A stretch of 64,000 bases of DNA, taken from Ascarosepion bandense (Eukaryota; Mollusca; Cephalopoda; Sepiida; Sepiidae). Location: positions 900,001 to 964,000 of the forward strand of contig JBBBDQ010001187.1 of assembly GCA_037127315.1 (NCBI GenBank), read 5' to 3'. The notes under the pieces were generated by a model. That model was not told where the DNA came from, did not search any database, and worked only from the letters and a program-made list of their open reading frames with translations. Shown here piece by piece: positions 22,258 through 31,198 of the stretch. The position numbers were made by a program, and so were the translations under genes. The number at the start of each line of letters is the position of its first letter. The stretch's first letter is position 1.

Positions 22258-22994
22258 CTAGCAGTATAGACTGGCGGTGCTCGGGTGTAATGAAAGCTTT
22301 AAAACTAATCCATGGTCCTGGAGCTCAGACTCTTGGGACGTTGGCACGAAAGACAAAAAAGCAATCGTTGTTTCCAGTTAAAGCGAAACCGTAGACTGAA
22401 AGAAAAATGAATGGATGTAAGTCAAATTTTGATTTCATGGTATCGATATCAAATAAGTGTTTTTCGTCGTAAACTGAATTTTGAAGGCTAAATAAGTCCT
22501 TTGAGTAAATGGTATCGTGGCTGAGACTAAGAACTACAATTATACCAACTAAGAGCCAAACCCGAAGCAAAAACTAAAAAAAAAAAGAGCTGAAAAAATA
22601 CAAACATACAGGCAGATAAACAGATACACAGACATCTTGCCTTTTATATATATATATATATATATATATTATCGATTTTCTGCACTATTTTAAGAACTGC
22701 AACATTGAAACTCCTGAATATCGTTTCTTATGTCGTTGTCTATGGGTGTATCAAATTTGATTAAAATCGGGCCACTCATTCTATAACCGGATTTTTTCAA
22801 TTATCGATTTTCGATATTTATCGGAGGTACCACGACACAAAACCTAACTAAGAACACTCGCAGGTGCGTATAGTACAAGTGTGTAAATTTTCAAGAAAAT
22901 CGGTTCAGCCGTTTCGGAGTCTATAGGTAACAGACACACACACAGACACATACACACACAGACACACAAAGTTCCATTTATAAATAAGTTTAGA
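22258..22994 (-). mobile_element. Non-autonomous Helitron, copy 2
   Basis: On the minus strand it starts A|TCTAAACTTATTTATA, continues through the ACTCCGAAACGGCTGAACCG block, an internal (TA)n (22645-22669) and ends ATACTGCTAG|T. Insertion between A and T is as known for Helitrons. It contains an 81-codon frame (22325-22570) shared with copy 1. Confidence 0.85.
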
Positions 22995-23610
22995 TGACTG
23001 CTCCCCTGAGACTTGAAACTGTTAATATTTTGATATGGGAATAATCCACAAAGTAACAGATCAAGGAAAAATATGACTGACAGGATCTTATTAAATGAAT
23101 ACGAGTAGAACGTGAATAAATCGTCTCTGTGTGTGTTGAATGGAGCGGGGTCGTAGCTAAACTTATGATATTAATGAATGTAATTCGTGTGAATATTTTT
23201 CAATGTAATATACATAGAAAGGGAAAAGCTAGCGACATTTTGTCGTCGGAAGGCGGAGGTAGGGATTGCTTGGCGGGAAATAATTAATGACCCAGACTGT
23301 GTAAAAAAAAACAAAAAAACTTTTCGACTTTGTCAAAGCTGGGAAGTGAATATTAGCCAGTTCTTTTTTTCCAAATATGGCATTAATAGTATGCTTATCA
23401 TCTCATCCCACTTTTATAACGCTAGAATGACACACCCTGATTGGCAGTTCATCGTACTATAATCGGAAACGGTTCTAGTTTGTTCCACGAGAACAGTTAT
23501 GTCAACGTACAGTTTACAAAATAAATAAAAACTGTATACAATATTAGCTACTTACATCTTGAGAATATTTATCCCTTAAGCAGGAGAAAGAAAAACAGTG
23601 AATTCCGCTT
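22995..23610. other. No feature recognised
   Basis: AT-rich unique-looking sequence. Confidence 0.4.
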
Positions 23611-23624
23611 GAGAAATATGACAA

Positions 23625-24105
23625 ATGATAATACTTTCATGGCTTCTGCTCGGATGAGCTTAAGTCACTGATGCCTCCTCAACAGGTGTTTACCCGTTCA
23701 ACCAGACTGGCAACTGGGTCCCACCCATTCACAGTCAGGTTAGCCAAACGCAGACGACAATTCTACTCCTGCAGCTTCCTCTCTCGCACTTCCCGCCTGT
23801 GGAACTCACTCCCGTATTCTTGCTTTCCTGACGGCTACGACCTCCAGAAATTTAAAAGCAAAGTTAATACTCACCTACTAACCACTGGCCTCTAGCTCTC
23901 TCACCCCTCCTCTGTATAACCTTCCCTTTCTCTCCGCCCATGTACCTGTCATTGCACCTGCTTTCTCAGTTTTCTATTGTTCCTTTCTAACTAGCTTGTA
24001 CTCCTCACTCTTTTCTAATTAATCTTTCTACATTTATGTAACCCCCTGCACATCAGTGGCGTTTCTGCCTTGCTCGGGGTGAAATGATTAAAAAAAAAAA
24101 AAAAT
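23625..24105 (+). mobile_element. LINE-B 3' end, copy 3 (best preserved)
   Basis: The 74-residue frame at 23671-23895 reads HPFTVRLAKRRRQFYSCSFL, SRTSRLWNSLPYSCFPDGYD and LQKFKSKVNTHL, the conserved C-terminus of a non-LTR pol. It ends in TAG and is followed by C/T-rich 3' UTR, GTAACCCCCTGCACATCAGTG, GCTCGGGGTGAAATGATT and poly(A). Confidence 0.85.
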
Positions 24106-24571
24106 AACATGCGTAAGTTGTGTTACGCGACATTTCAGAAATGCAGACGTATACGCACACGGGTCTTTGATTGAAAATTCAAGTGATTGGCCTTGCGAAA
24201 AAGAAATCGGTACAACCTTCTAGTGTCTCGAATGTGTGCATGAATAATTATTATACCACAGGATGTAAACACTAATTATTTTGATTTCACCTTTGCAAAC
24301 AATATCGTTGCAATAAACGTTTCAAGACTTCTGCATGGATATCTTTGGAAAAATTTCAATTTTTGAAAAGGTATGACTTTTTTGGTTACCAATACAAAAT
24401 CGTGTGATCTATTCTACACGGTTTGCAAGTTTTCTGATTCTATCAATTAAGATTGAATACTGAGTTCGATTCTTACAGGGTGTCCCATATTTTTGCCGCA
24501 TCTAAACTACACCGAGATTTTGCGTTTGAATCCCACAATCATTGAGCCGTCAGTAATGGGATTTAATCGGC

Positions 24572-24887
24572 AGACGATCCCAGCGTTGTGGTGCAGTAAA
24601 TATCGGCTCGGAACGAGAAATCGGTGTGCCGAGTTCTAATTCCAGATGAATTCCTTGTGTTCACCTTACGAGCAAATACGCTCACGAAAGGTATTAATCC
24701 GTTTCTTCCCTCCAGTTATGAGTTAAATAGCAGATAGTGTTCCATAGCCTTGGATGGCAACCAGCCTACCGCAGAAAGTAATGCCAACCTACTGTGGGAA
24801 GATATTTTGCTCAGGCAGTCATATCTCTTTCGAGATATGATCTCCTAAGCGTGTATCTCGTATGACACTTAACTGACTGAATCCAGC
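24572..24887 (+). mobile_element. SINE-1 copy 5
   Basis: Full-length plus-strand copy: TGTGGTGCAGTAAATATCGG (box A mutated at the end), CGAGTTCTAATTCC (box B with CpG-type change), TTTCGAGATATGATC, and tail GACACTTAACTGACTGA. Confidence 0.85.
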
Positions 24888-24964
24888 AGGCAGTACACGT
24901 TGAAACGTTTTAAAACCATACCACAGGTTTACCCAATACATAAGATAAGCGGTAATACTTGGTG

Positions 24965-25050
24965 TCAGCCAGTGTACCTCAGTCGTTAAGTCTATATATG
25001 ATGTAGGAGCCTCGGTGATGTGTGCCTATTTGACCTGGTGTCAAACCCAA
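24965..25050 (+). mobile_element. tRNA-like SINE head or tRNA pseudogene
   Basis: TACCTCAGTCGTTAAGTC resembles a box A/D-arm and GGTGTCAAACCC a box B, 60 bases apart. No clover-leaf acceptor stem was found, so a SINE remnant is likelier than a tRNA gene. Confidence 0.35.
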
Positions 25051-25099
25051 CCGAAGTTCCCACAATCTAAATTATCAGAGGATTGAAGGTGGATGTTGA

Positions 25100-26525
25100 A
25101 ATGTGGAAGAATAAATGGAGTTTTATTAAGTTACTAGAATAATAAATTTATAATAAGAAAATGTTCAAATAGGAAAATTTACGGAGTTAAATGTTTTAGA
25201 GTAATAGTAGTAAGTAGCAGAATGCTTGTTTGTAAAAGATATTAATCAGGCTACTAATAAAGTCTGTGTTCTTTCCCCTTTATTTAAAGGTTGGCAACAG
25301 AGTGAAAAAGGAAGGTAAAGCGATAAAAGAAATTGTACTTATCAGACGTTATTTTTTTATGATTCAGTTGAAGATATTTTATTGTTGTTTTTGTTTCTTT
25401 GACGGCGAGTGAGGGAAAACAAAGAAATTAGAAGGAGGAAAAATGAATGTATGACGGCACTTTATATGTCCGGGATCAGCTTGAAGCTTCTTTTCTTAGA
25501 TTTTAGCCTGTCTTCTCTAATTCCTGCTCACATTTGACTAACTGATTTTTGCCGGCCGAGAGATGTGGTTAAGTAGTGGAATCTAGTCATGTGATTGGAT
25601 CAAACGACATACACATTTTTTTGGTGTTAAAGAAACTGACCGGGGTCAGAGATCAATTTGCTATTTTCTATACAATCAGAATCCATAATCTTAATTTTTA
25701 CACTGACTTGTAAGATTTGCCTTGCTTTTGGTTTTTCCAAAATGTTTTCAGTTGTTCTCATCGAAAACTGTGAAATTTCGGTTCGAAGTGTTAAGAATAA
25801 CGATATTTTATGTTGTTAATATCACCATTCTGCCGGGACAAGTTTTTTTAGTTCAGATTCTTAATTTAAATCCTTCCCATATTTATATTTTAAAATTTCA
25901 TAATGTTATATAAAAATGACTAAGGCTAATTTTGTCTTCTTGAATTTAACCCAATTAAGATTCAAAGGTCATTCAAATTCTTTAAATTCTGTAAATATAA
26001 AAAAGTTCTTGCCGGTTTCATTCTTGTATTTAATCAATTCTACTATAAATGGCTGATTATATGTTTTTAGTAAATTAGCTCAGGTATTTTGCAATGAAGT
26101 AAAGCCATTTTAGTTGCTAAATTCTTACCCAGTAAATCCATTGCTAATTTTACTACAGAAAATTTTCCCGTGATTTTATGACAGAAATGCATTGAAACCT
26201 GAAGAGATAATGTGTTTTACATTTTCTAATGCCGTATATACACGAGCATAATGTAAGATTTCATGATTCGTTTTTTACGAAAAAGAAGGTGTCGTACTAA
26301 ACAGAAACTTTTTGAAGAGACTAAAAATCATGCAGTTTCGGGGAACGGTCGCACTTCAAACAGGTAATATTTTGTAGAGTGTAAAATTCATATAAAATTC
26401 ATATAAAAAACATGAATCGGATTATACATTAAGTTGGCTTATACATATGAATATGTGCTAGACCCCACCAAGCTAAAAAGAATTATATGATATTATAGTG
26501 TTCCACATTCATCGTTGTTGAATAA
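25100..26525. other. AT-rich DNA, no feature recognised
   Basis: Only short frames; no repeat family seen. Confidence 0.4.
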
Positions 26526-26526
26526 A

Positions 26527-26527
26527 T

Positions 26528-26588
<61 letters not shown>
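26527..26588. repeat. (CA)n microsatellite
   Basis: About 31 perfect CA units. Confidence 0.95.
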
Positions 26589-26592
<4 letters not shown>

Positions 26593-26705
26593 TATATTCT
26601 GTATGATTTATAGTTATTATTATTTAAGTTTAGTGTTATGTATATGAAATTTAATATTTTTTAGATTTCTTTACGAGTTGCGGATTTTTAATCATTTCCT
26701 TTCTT

Positions 26706-26971
26706 GTATCAGTCAGTTAAGTGCCATACGTGAAACACGCTTGGGCGATCATGTCTCGAAAGATTATCCCGCAGTAGGTTGCCATTGCTTTTTGCGGTAG
26801 ACTGGTTGCCAGCCAAGGCTACACAATTTAATATATCCTATTATTTAATCTATAACTGGAGGGAAGAGACGGATTAATACCTTTCCCAAGGGTATTTATG
26901 CGTAAGTGAATGCAATGGATTCAACTGGAATATGAACTCGGCTCCCCGATTTCTCGTTCCGAGCCGATATC

Positions 26972-26976
<5 letters not shown>
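26706..26976 (-). mobile_element. SINE-1 copy 6
   Basis: Minus-strand copy with a small deletion of the 'gagacatgactgactgggca' part next to the hairpin. The head is replaced after 'ccgatatccacta' by the (TA)n tract 26975-27008. Confidence 0.85.

Positions 26977-27008
<32 letters not shown>
26975..27008. repeat. (TA)n microsatellite
   Basis: Joins the head of SINE-1 copy 6 to the foldback element at 27008-27208. Confidence 0.9.
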
Positions 27009-27010
<2 letters not shown>

Positions 27011-27208
27011 AAAAACTGCTAAAAAGTTGTAAGTTTTAAAATGTATTTTTTTTTTACAGTATTTATTTATTTCTATTATTATATAAATATATTTGATATT
27101 TCAGACCGGCCTCAAACTTTCATCAGAAACAAAATCAAAATAAATAAATACTGTCAAAAAAATGCTTTTTCAAACTTACAACTTTTTAGTAGTTTTTCCT
27201 ACACATAT
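27008..27208. repeat. Foldback element enclosing a hammerhead-like core
   Basis: Arms: 27008-27072 (AGGAAAAACTGCTAAAAAG...) and 27143-27208 (...CTTTTTAGTAGTTTTTCCT), inverted and clearly homologous. The loop (27090-27135) reads on the minus strand CTGATGA, a 17-base spacer ending GGTCT, then GAAATATC. Core bases are right, but stem II is reduced to about AG/CU. The arms would act as a very long stem I. Confidence 0.65.
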
Positions 27209-27237
27209 TAAGACAGTATACGTGGATCATCATTATG

Positions 27238-27238
<1 letters not shown>

Positions 27239-27287
<49 letters not shown>
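27239..27287. repeat. (TA)n microsatellite
   Basis: About 24 units; any peptide frame through it is Ile-Tyr repeats. Confidence 0.95.
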
Positions 27288-27290
<3 letters not shown>

Positions 27291-27317
27291 CTTTATTCTA
27301 AATTACGTATCTATAAA

Positions 27318-27666
27318 CAGTATTGGTAACCACAAAGACGCTCACAAATCATTTCAAAAGATCAACAGAATATTTTTCTTTTTAGAATTTCTTCATGTGT
27401 CGAACTTATTATTCATAATAAAAATTTCAAAGAAAACGGTTGAATTCCCTTCATTTTAACATTTCTTGACTTTGCGCTACACGTGAAGAAATTCTCAAAC
27501 AGACTTACACACAAAACAAACAGTTCTCAATAAAGAAAACGGTCAAATTCTCTTCATTTTAATATTTCGTGACTTTACACTACACATGAAGAAATTCTAA
27601 AAACAAAAATATTCTGTTGATCTTTTGAATTGATTTGTGAGCGTCTTTGTGGTTACCAACACTGTT
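27318..27666. mobile_element. MITE-like inverted-repeat element
   Basis: Left arm 27318-27397 (CAGTATTGGTAACCACAAAG...) and right arm 27586-27666 (...GTGGTTACCAACACTG) are inverted copies of about 80 bp. The interior holds two direct copies of a 70-base segment (27430-27503 and 27532-27605, starting AAGAAAACGGT). Ends are ACAGT-type with flanking TA. No transposase. Confidence 0.7.
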
Positions 27667-27668
27667 GG

Positions 27669-27670
27669 TA

Positions 27671-27701
<31 letters not shown>

Positions 27702-27925
27702 TGTCATCCGCAGACAGATCTGTTTCGCCGTATCACAGCTCATCAGTACGGTTGGACTACGATTGCTTTTTTACCCAGGATTGAAACCTGACCGAAATGG
27801 CATCAGTCGGCGACTCTACACCTGGGCTATGGGCGTTCGGTGGAAATAGGCAGACTTTTAGCACATATCATTATACGCGCCCAATAGCTAATGCGCTCTA
27901 ATTCATTTCACTCAATGAGCGATGC

Positions 27926-27928
<3 letters not shown>
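27669..27928 (-). mobile_element. SINE-2 copy 1 (tRNA head + hammerhead + (TA)n tail)
   Basis: Minus strand: box A TAGCCCAGGTG (27829-27819), box B GGTTTCAATCC (27788-27778), then about 20 bases to the hammerhead at 27757-27703, then (TA)n (27701-27669). Spacing of the boxes fits a pol III internal promoter. The element would be transcribed by pol III and self-cleave near its 3' end. Confidence 0.8.
27703..27757 (-). ncRNA. Hammerhead ribozyme of SINE-2 copy 1
   Basis: Minus-strand RNA: outer stem I GUC/GAC, internal loop CAA/AU, inner stem I CCGUA/UGCGG, core CUGAUGA, stem II GCUG-UGAUA-CGGC, core GAA, stem III ACAG-AU-CUGU, cleavage after C of GUC. All invariant nucleotides are present. 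The stem I internal loop and the stem II loop are where natural type I hammerheads make their activating tertiary contact. Confidence 0.9.

Positions 27929-27929
<1 letters not shown>

Positions 27930-27992
<63 letters not shown>
27930..27992. repeat. (TA)n microsatellite
   Basis: About 31 units between the head of SINE-2 copy 1 and the PLE 3' region. Confidence 0.95.
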
Positions 27993-27995
<3 letters not shown>

Positions 27996-28287
27996 CAAAA
28001 TAATAACTAAATAGACTCTGCAAGTATGTAGGCCTTAAATTTATACTAAGATAAACCTTCAAAAAAACCACTAACAAACAGAATCTAATTCTGTACAATC
28101 CGGTGCACTGAGGCGTCGGATAAATGGGGAGAAAAAAATGAAATCCGCGGAACAAGAACAAAACATTCAATACTCCGCAGTAAAGAATAAAAACTCCAAA
28201 CGGAACCAACCACAAGAAAAAGTGCTCGATACAAAGTACAAAAGATATACAGAAGTAGAGCAAAGACACACAAAAAATCTAAAGCGA

Positions 28288-28334
28288 GCCAAAACCTACC
28301 GCGGTTTCATACTACGGATCGTCAGGGCAAAGGC
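28288..28334 (-). ncRNA. Hammerhead-like motif in PLE 3' region (stem II weak)
   Basis: Minus RNA: stem I GCCUUUGCC/GGUUUUGGC (three pairs, U-U loop, three pairs), core CUGACGA, GAA, stem III ACC-GC-GGU and cleavage A. Only stem II (UCCGUAGUAU) fails to pair. The same core and stem III recur at 47521-47563. Confidence 0.5.
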
Positions 28335-28511
28335 TAAAACACTAAAGATAAAACCAAATAAATAGATATACACTAAGATAGGGAGGTACCATACCAACAA
28401 CAAAAGGGGGTGTTGAGAACAAAAAAAAGCAAAACACACTAAATAAGAAAAAATTTATTAAACACATAAATTAAAAAAAAAAATTAATTAATTAAACACT
28501 ACGCTCTCACA

Positions 28512-29081
28512 CTAAGCAATGAATTTAAGTTTATGAAACTTACATTTGTTTAGAATTTCGGTCTTAGAATTAAGCAGATTATGGGCGGGTTCGAACAAGG
28601 CTATCGCTAGTTTTTCCTCGCCACACAAATTACAGAATTTACTGCCTTTATTGTAATAGGTACATTTTTTTATTATTTCCCATTTCAAAATGGGGTCTTT
28701 TTTAATTTTAGATCTTATATCCCAGATGTAATTTGATAAGGTTTTGTGATTATAAAATCTAACTTTAAACGAATCGTGCGTAGACCCTATATACGTTTTA
28801 GGGTACTTATCTTGCTCATTTTTATAGACTTTAACACTATAGACTACATTAGATTGGTTGCAATTGCCTCTAATAGGACATTCAGTTTTTATTTTACAAT
28901 TACATTTATTATTAGTGTCTTTAATGGTAGTACTATTTTTTAGTTTTCTTTTGTTACTGTTATTAATGATTTTGTCAATATTTGGCAGACAAGAGTAACT
29001 AAGTTTAATGGTGTTTCTGTTAAATATTTTTTTAAGGGGGCTATCGTGGCTAAAATGTCTATCTATAAGATTGAAGAACAT
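28512..29081 (-). pseudogene. PLE GIY-YIG endonuclease domain
   Basis: A 189-residue frame. A cysteine cluster CNCKIKTECPIRGNC precedes VVYSVKVYKNE and KTYIGSTHDSFKVRFYNHK, which give the GIY (here VYS) and YIG strands plus the catalytic Arg and the Tyr-Asn-His of the PLE nuclease. LSNYIWDIRSKIKKDPILKW and FCNLCGEEKLAIALFEPAHN follow, and the frame ends with the usual LLNSKTEIL...KC..HK tail. The nuclease would nick DNA for target-primed reverse transcription. The frame itself is open; the break lies at its junction with the upstream RT part near 29070. Confidence 0.8.
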
Positions 29082-29281
29082 TTTACCAATTTTAGATTTA
29101 ACCTCTTTGTTAAAGGGGGATTAAACCATATTATGTTTCTGGATCTATTATTATTCTTGTTTTTATCGATATTCAGGTTTAAAAATTTGAGGGTTTGAGA
29201 ATATCCACTTTTTATAAGCGCAGATTGGTAAGTTTCCTTATACTTATCAAAAATTTCAACATTAGATGAATTGATGGACAA
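29063..29281 (-). pseudogene. PLE RT-GIY-YIG connector fragment
   Basis: Seventy-two residues (LSINSSNVEIFDKYKETYQS, SALIKSGYS) correspond to the thumb/connector after the PLE RT. It is in a different frame from both neighbours, marking two small frameshifts at about 29285 and 29070. Confidence 0.7.
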
Positions 29282-29289
29282 TCTATACG

Positions 29290-30040
29290 CTATACCATTA
29301 GGAATACTATTAAGTATATGGGCGGGAGGTTAGAACTCTTGTTTACATATTTAGGGATATAATTATTTTTAATGTAAGGTGTAATATATCCTGTATTTAA
29401 ATTTAGCGTAATATCCAAATACTTAACAATCTTGACATTATTCTCGATTTCAATAGCGAAACCGTAAGATTTAAAAAATTTTTGTAAATCCTTTCTAATT
29501 TTATCACGTATTTTCGGTGTACAGTAATCTACTATAATTAAGCCATCATCACGGTACAAACCGTGATTATGGAAGTCTACAATAGCATTTAGTCTATGAA
29601 GTAGTAAGCAACCGATCAGCTCCGCCACCCACGCACCATCATATGCCCCCATAGGATTGTCAAATCCTTGGGCATCAGTTTTTTTTATCCATATTTCATC
29701 ATTGTAATATAGGAGGGTTTTACGGCAATGCCAAATTATCTCTAATTCTGCTTCGGTAATATTATATTCCTTAGCTAATGTTAAAGCCTCAGAAAGCAGC
29801 TTAGTAGTTATAGATGGGTAGAAGTCTTTTATATCATATTTAACAAAGGCAGATTTTTTATCAATTTTTAGACTTTTAAACCACTTAATACAATCGCCTG
29901 TGGACTTCCACTGGTTAATATTTAGAAACATTCTTAATTTATTACAGATTTTTTGGATAATAACCTTACTGATCTTTCCTAGTTCGATTTTAGTGGGGTT
30001 AAGAAGTCTGAACTCAGGGTGGTTGGTGAAAGAATTTTGT
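29290..30040 (-). pseudogene. PLE reverse transcriptase domain
   Basis: The frame runs open from the (TA)n edge (TNHPEFRLLNPTKIELGKIS) to 29290. Visible RT motifs: FVKYDIKDFYPSI (motif A, catalytic Asp), GFDNPMGAYDGAWVAELIG (motif B region), LYRDDGLIIV (motif C, catalytic YxDD as YRDD), and VKYLDITLNLNTGYI (motif D/E). The catalytic residues are intact. The N-terminus is cut by the microsatellite and the C-terminus is shifted out of frame. Confidence 0.8.
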
Positions 30041-30044
30041 TGTG

Positions 30045-30086
<42 letters not shown>
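30045..30086. repeat. (TA)n microsatellite
   Basis: Interrupts the 5' side of the PLE coding region; one TG interruption near its middle. Confidence 0.95.
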
Positions 30087-30093
30087 TTGTATT

Positions 30094-30127
30094 CTCGCTT
30101 CGGTTTCGTCGTATAAGGATCTGACAG
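30094..30127 (-). other. Degenerate hammerhead-like motif upstream of PLE ORF
   Basis: Minus strand CTGTCAGATCC, then TTATACGAC, then GAAACCGAAGCGAG. It resembles CTGACGATCC...GAAACCGCGG of the 28.3 and 47.5 kb motifs but the CTGANGA core is broken. Confidence 0.35.
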
Positions 30128-30129
30128 CT

Positions 30130-30790
30130 TAACTGTTTCAGTTATGAAATTAAGTGCGATAATCTTAAGATCCGCTAGTGATTTACAAGGGAGACCCCAC
30201 AAGGAGCAAGTGTGAGGATTGTGGGATGAGATCACTGTTAAATTGGCTGATATTTCAGGTCAGGCTCTCGCTTCCTGAAGACGATTCAGACAAGCAGATG
30301 AAAACTGCTGATTCCACTAAAACTCGCTGATCCACATTCTACACGTTTTATGGCTAAACGCTCAAGGATGTTATGTTGTATATTGACAGCTGTGAAGTTA
30401 CTCTTCAGCATTTCTTTGTCTTTAAAACCATGGAGTCTTACATTCCTGTAGCCGTGATATAACTAGATGCACATTAAAATCTTGGGTATCATCTCATGAG
30501 GCATTCTGAAGACATGAAGAGTATATCGTAACGGAGATAGTATGAGAAAAGTCTCAATTAATTCCTACAGTATTACACCTGTTAAACAGGTCTACGTTAG
30601 ATGTCCTAACTTGAAGTTTAACTCCACAGATTAGAGGCAGACAGCTTTTATCGAAAACATCCCGCTAGCGTATATGGAACCAATATGGAATCCACGACTC
30701 TGAACTGTACAAAAGGAGGGTAAGGACAAGAGCTAATTTCAGAAGCCATGGCGAAGTTTACCAAAAGCACTGGTAGTCTTAGCAATCCGA
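30130..30790. other. No feature recognised
   Basis: Mixed-composition sequence without open frames or known repeat family. It may be the 5' flank of the PLE. Confidence 0.35.
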
Positions 30791-30791
30791 C

Positions 30792-30793
<2 letters not shown>

Positions 30794-30856
<63 letters not shown>

Positions 30857-31139
30857 ATCCGCAGACAGATCTGTTTCGCTGTATCACAACTCATCAGTAC
30901 GGTTAGACTCCGATCGCCTTTTAACCTAGGATTGAAACGCGCCCGAATTGGCGTCAGTCGGCGATTCTACCTCTGGGCCACGGGCGTCCGGTAGAAGAAG
31001 GTAGACTTTTAGCGCGTATATTATTATGCACGCCCATTAGCTAGAGCGCTCTAATTCATTATTGAATGAGCGATACGTATATGCCGGAGTAGCTACTATT
31101 TTCAAAGTCTCCCATTCTACCAGAGTGCTCAATCAGGGT

Positions 31140-31140
<1 letters not shown>
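30794..31140 (-). mobile_element. SINE-2 copy 2 (tRNA head + hammerhead + (TA)n tail)
   Basis: Minus strand: 5' end near 31140 (next to another (TA)n), box A TGGCCCAGAGG (30980-30970), box B CGTTTCAATCC (30939-30929), hammerhead 30908-30854, then (TA)n 30852-30794. Its head-proximal 60 bases (ATGCCGGAGTAGC region) are absent from copy 1. Confidence 0.8.
30854..30908 (-). ncRNA. Hammerhead ribozyme of SINE-2 copy 2
   Basis: Same architecture as copy 1. Stem II is GUUG-UGAUA-CAGC instead of GCUG-UGAUA-CGGC. Two positions differ and both remain paired (C-G to U-G, U-G to U-A), a small but real pairing-preserving change. Core CUGAUGA, GAA, stem III ACAG/CUGU and GUC are intact. Confidence 0.9.

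Positions 31141-31142
<2 letters not shown>

Positions 31143-31188
<46 letters not shown>
31143..31188. repeat. (TA)n microsatellite
   Basis: About 23 units between SINE-2 copy 2 and the next hammerhead-bearing element. Confidence 0.95.
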
Positions 31189-31193
<5 letters not shown>

Positions 31194-31198
31194 AGATT

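Larger units (their letters stand above)
28000..30127 (-). mobile_element. Penelope-like element with RT and GIY-YIG
   Basis: Minus strand: hammerhead-like remnant (30127-30094), (TA)n, RT coding (30040-29290), connector (29281-29063), GIY-YIG endonuclease (29081-28512), A-rich 3' noncoding with a second hammerhead-like motif (28334-28288), then T-rich sequence to about 28000. Ribozyme-like motifs at both sides fit PLE pseudo-LTRs. Two frame breaks separate the coding blocks, so the copy is not autonomous. Confidence 0.75.

Noticed and set aside
24965..25050. Functional tRNA gene
   Set aside because: Box-like sequences are present, but spacing is too wide and no acceptor stem pairs.
27898..28269. 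123-residue hydrophobic minus frame as a membrane protein
   Set aside because: It lies in the T-rich 3' noncoding part of the PLE and ends in a microsatellite; hydrophobicity follows from T-rich codons. The homologous region at 47560-47760 does not keep the frame.
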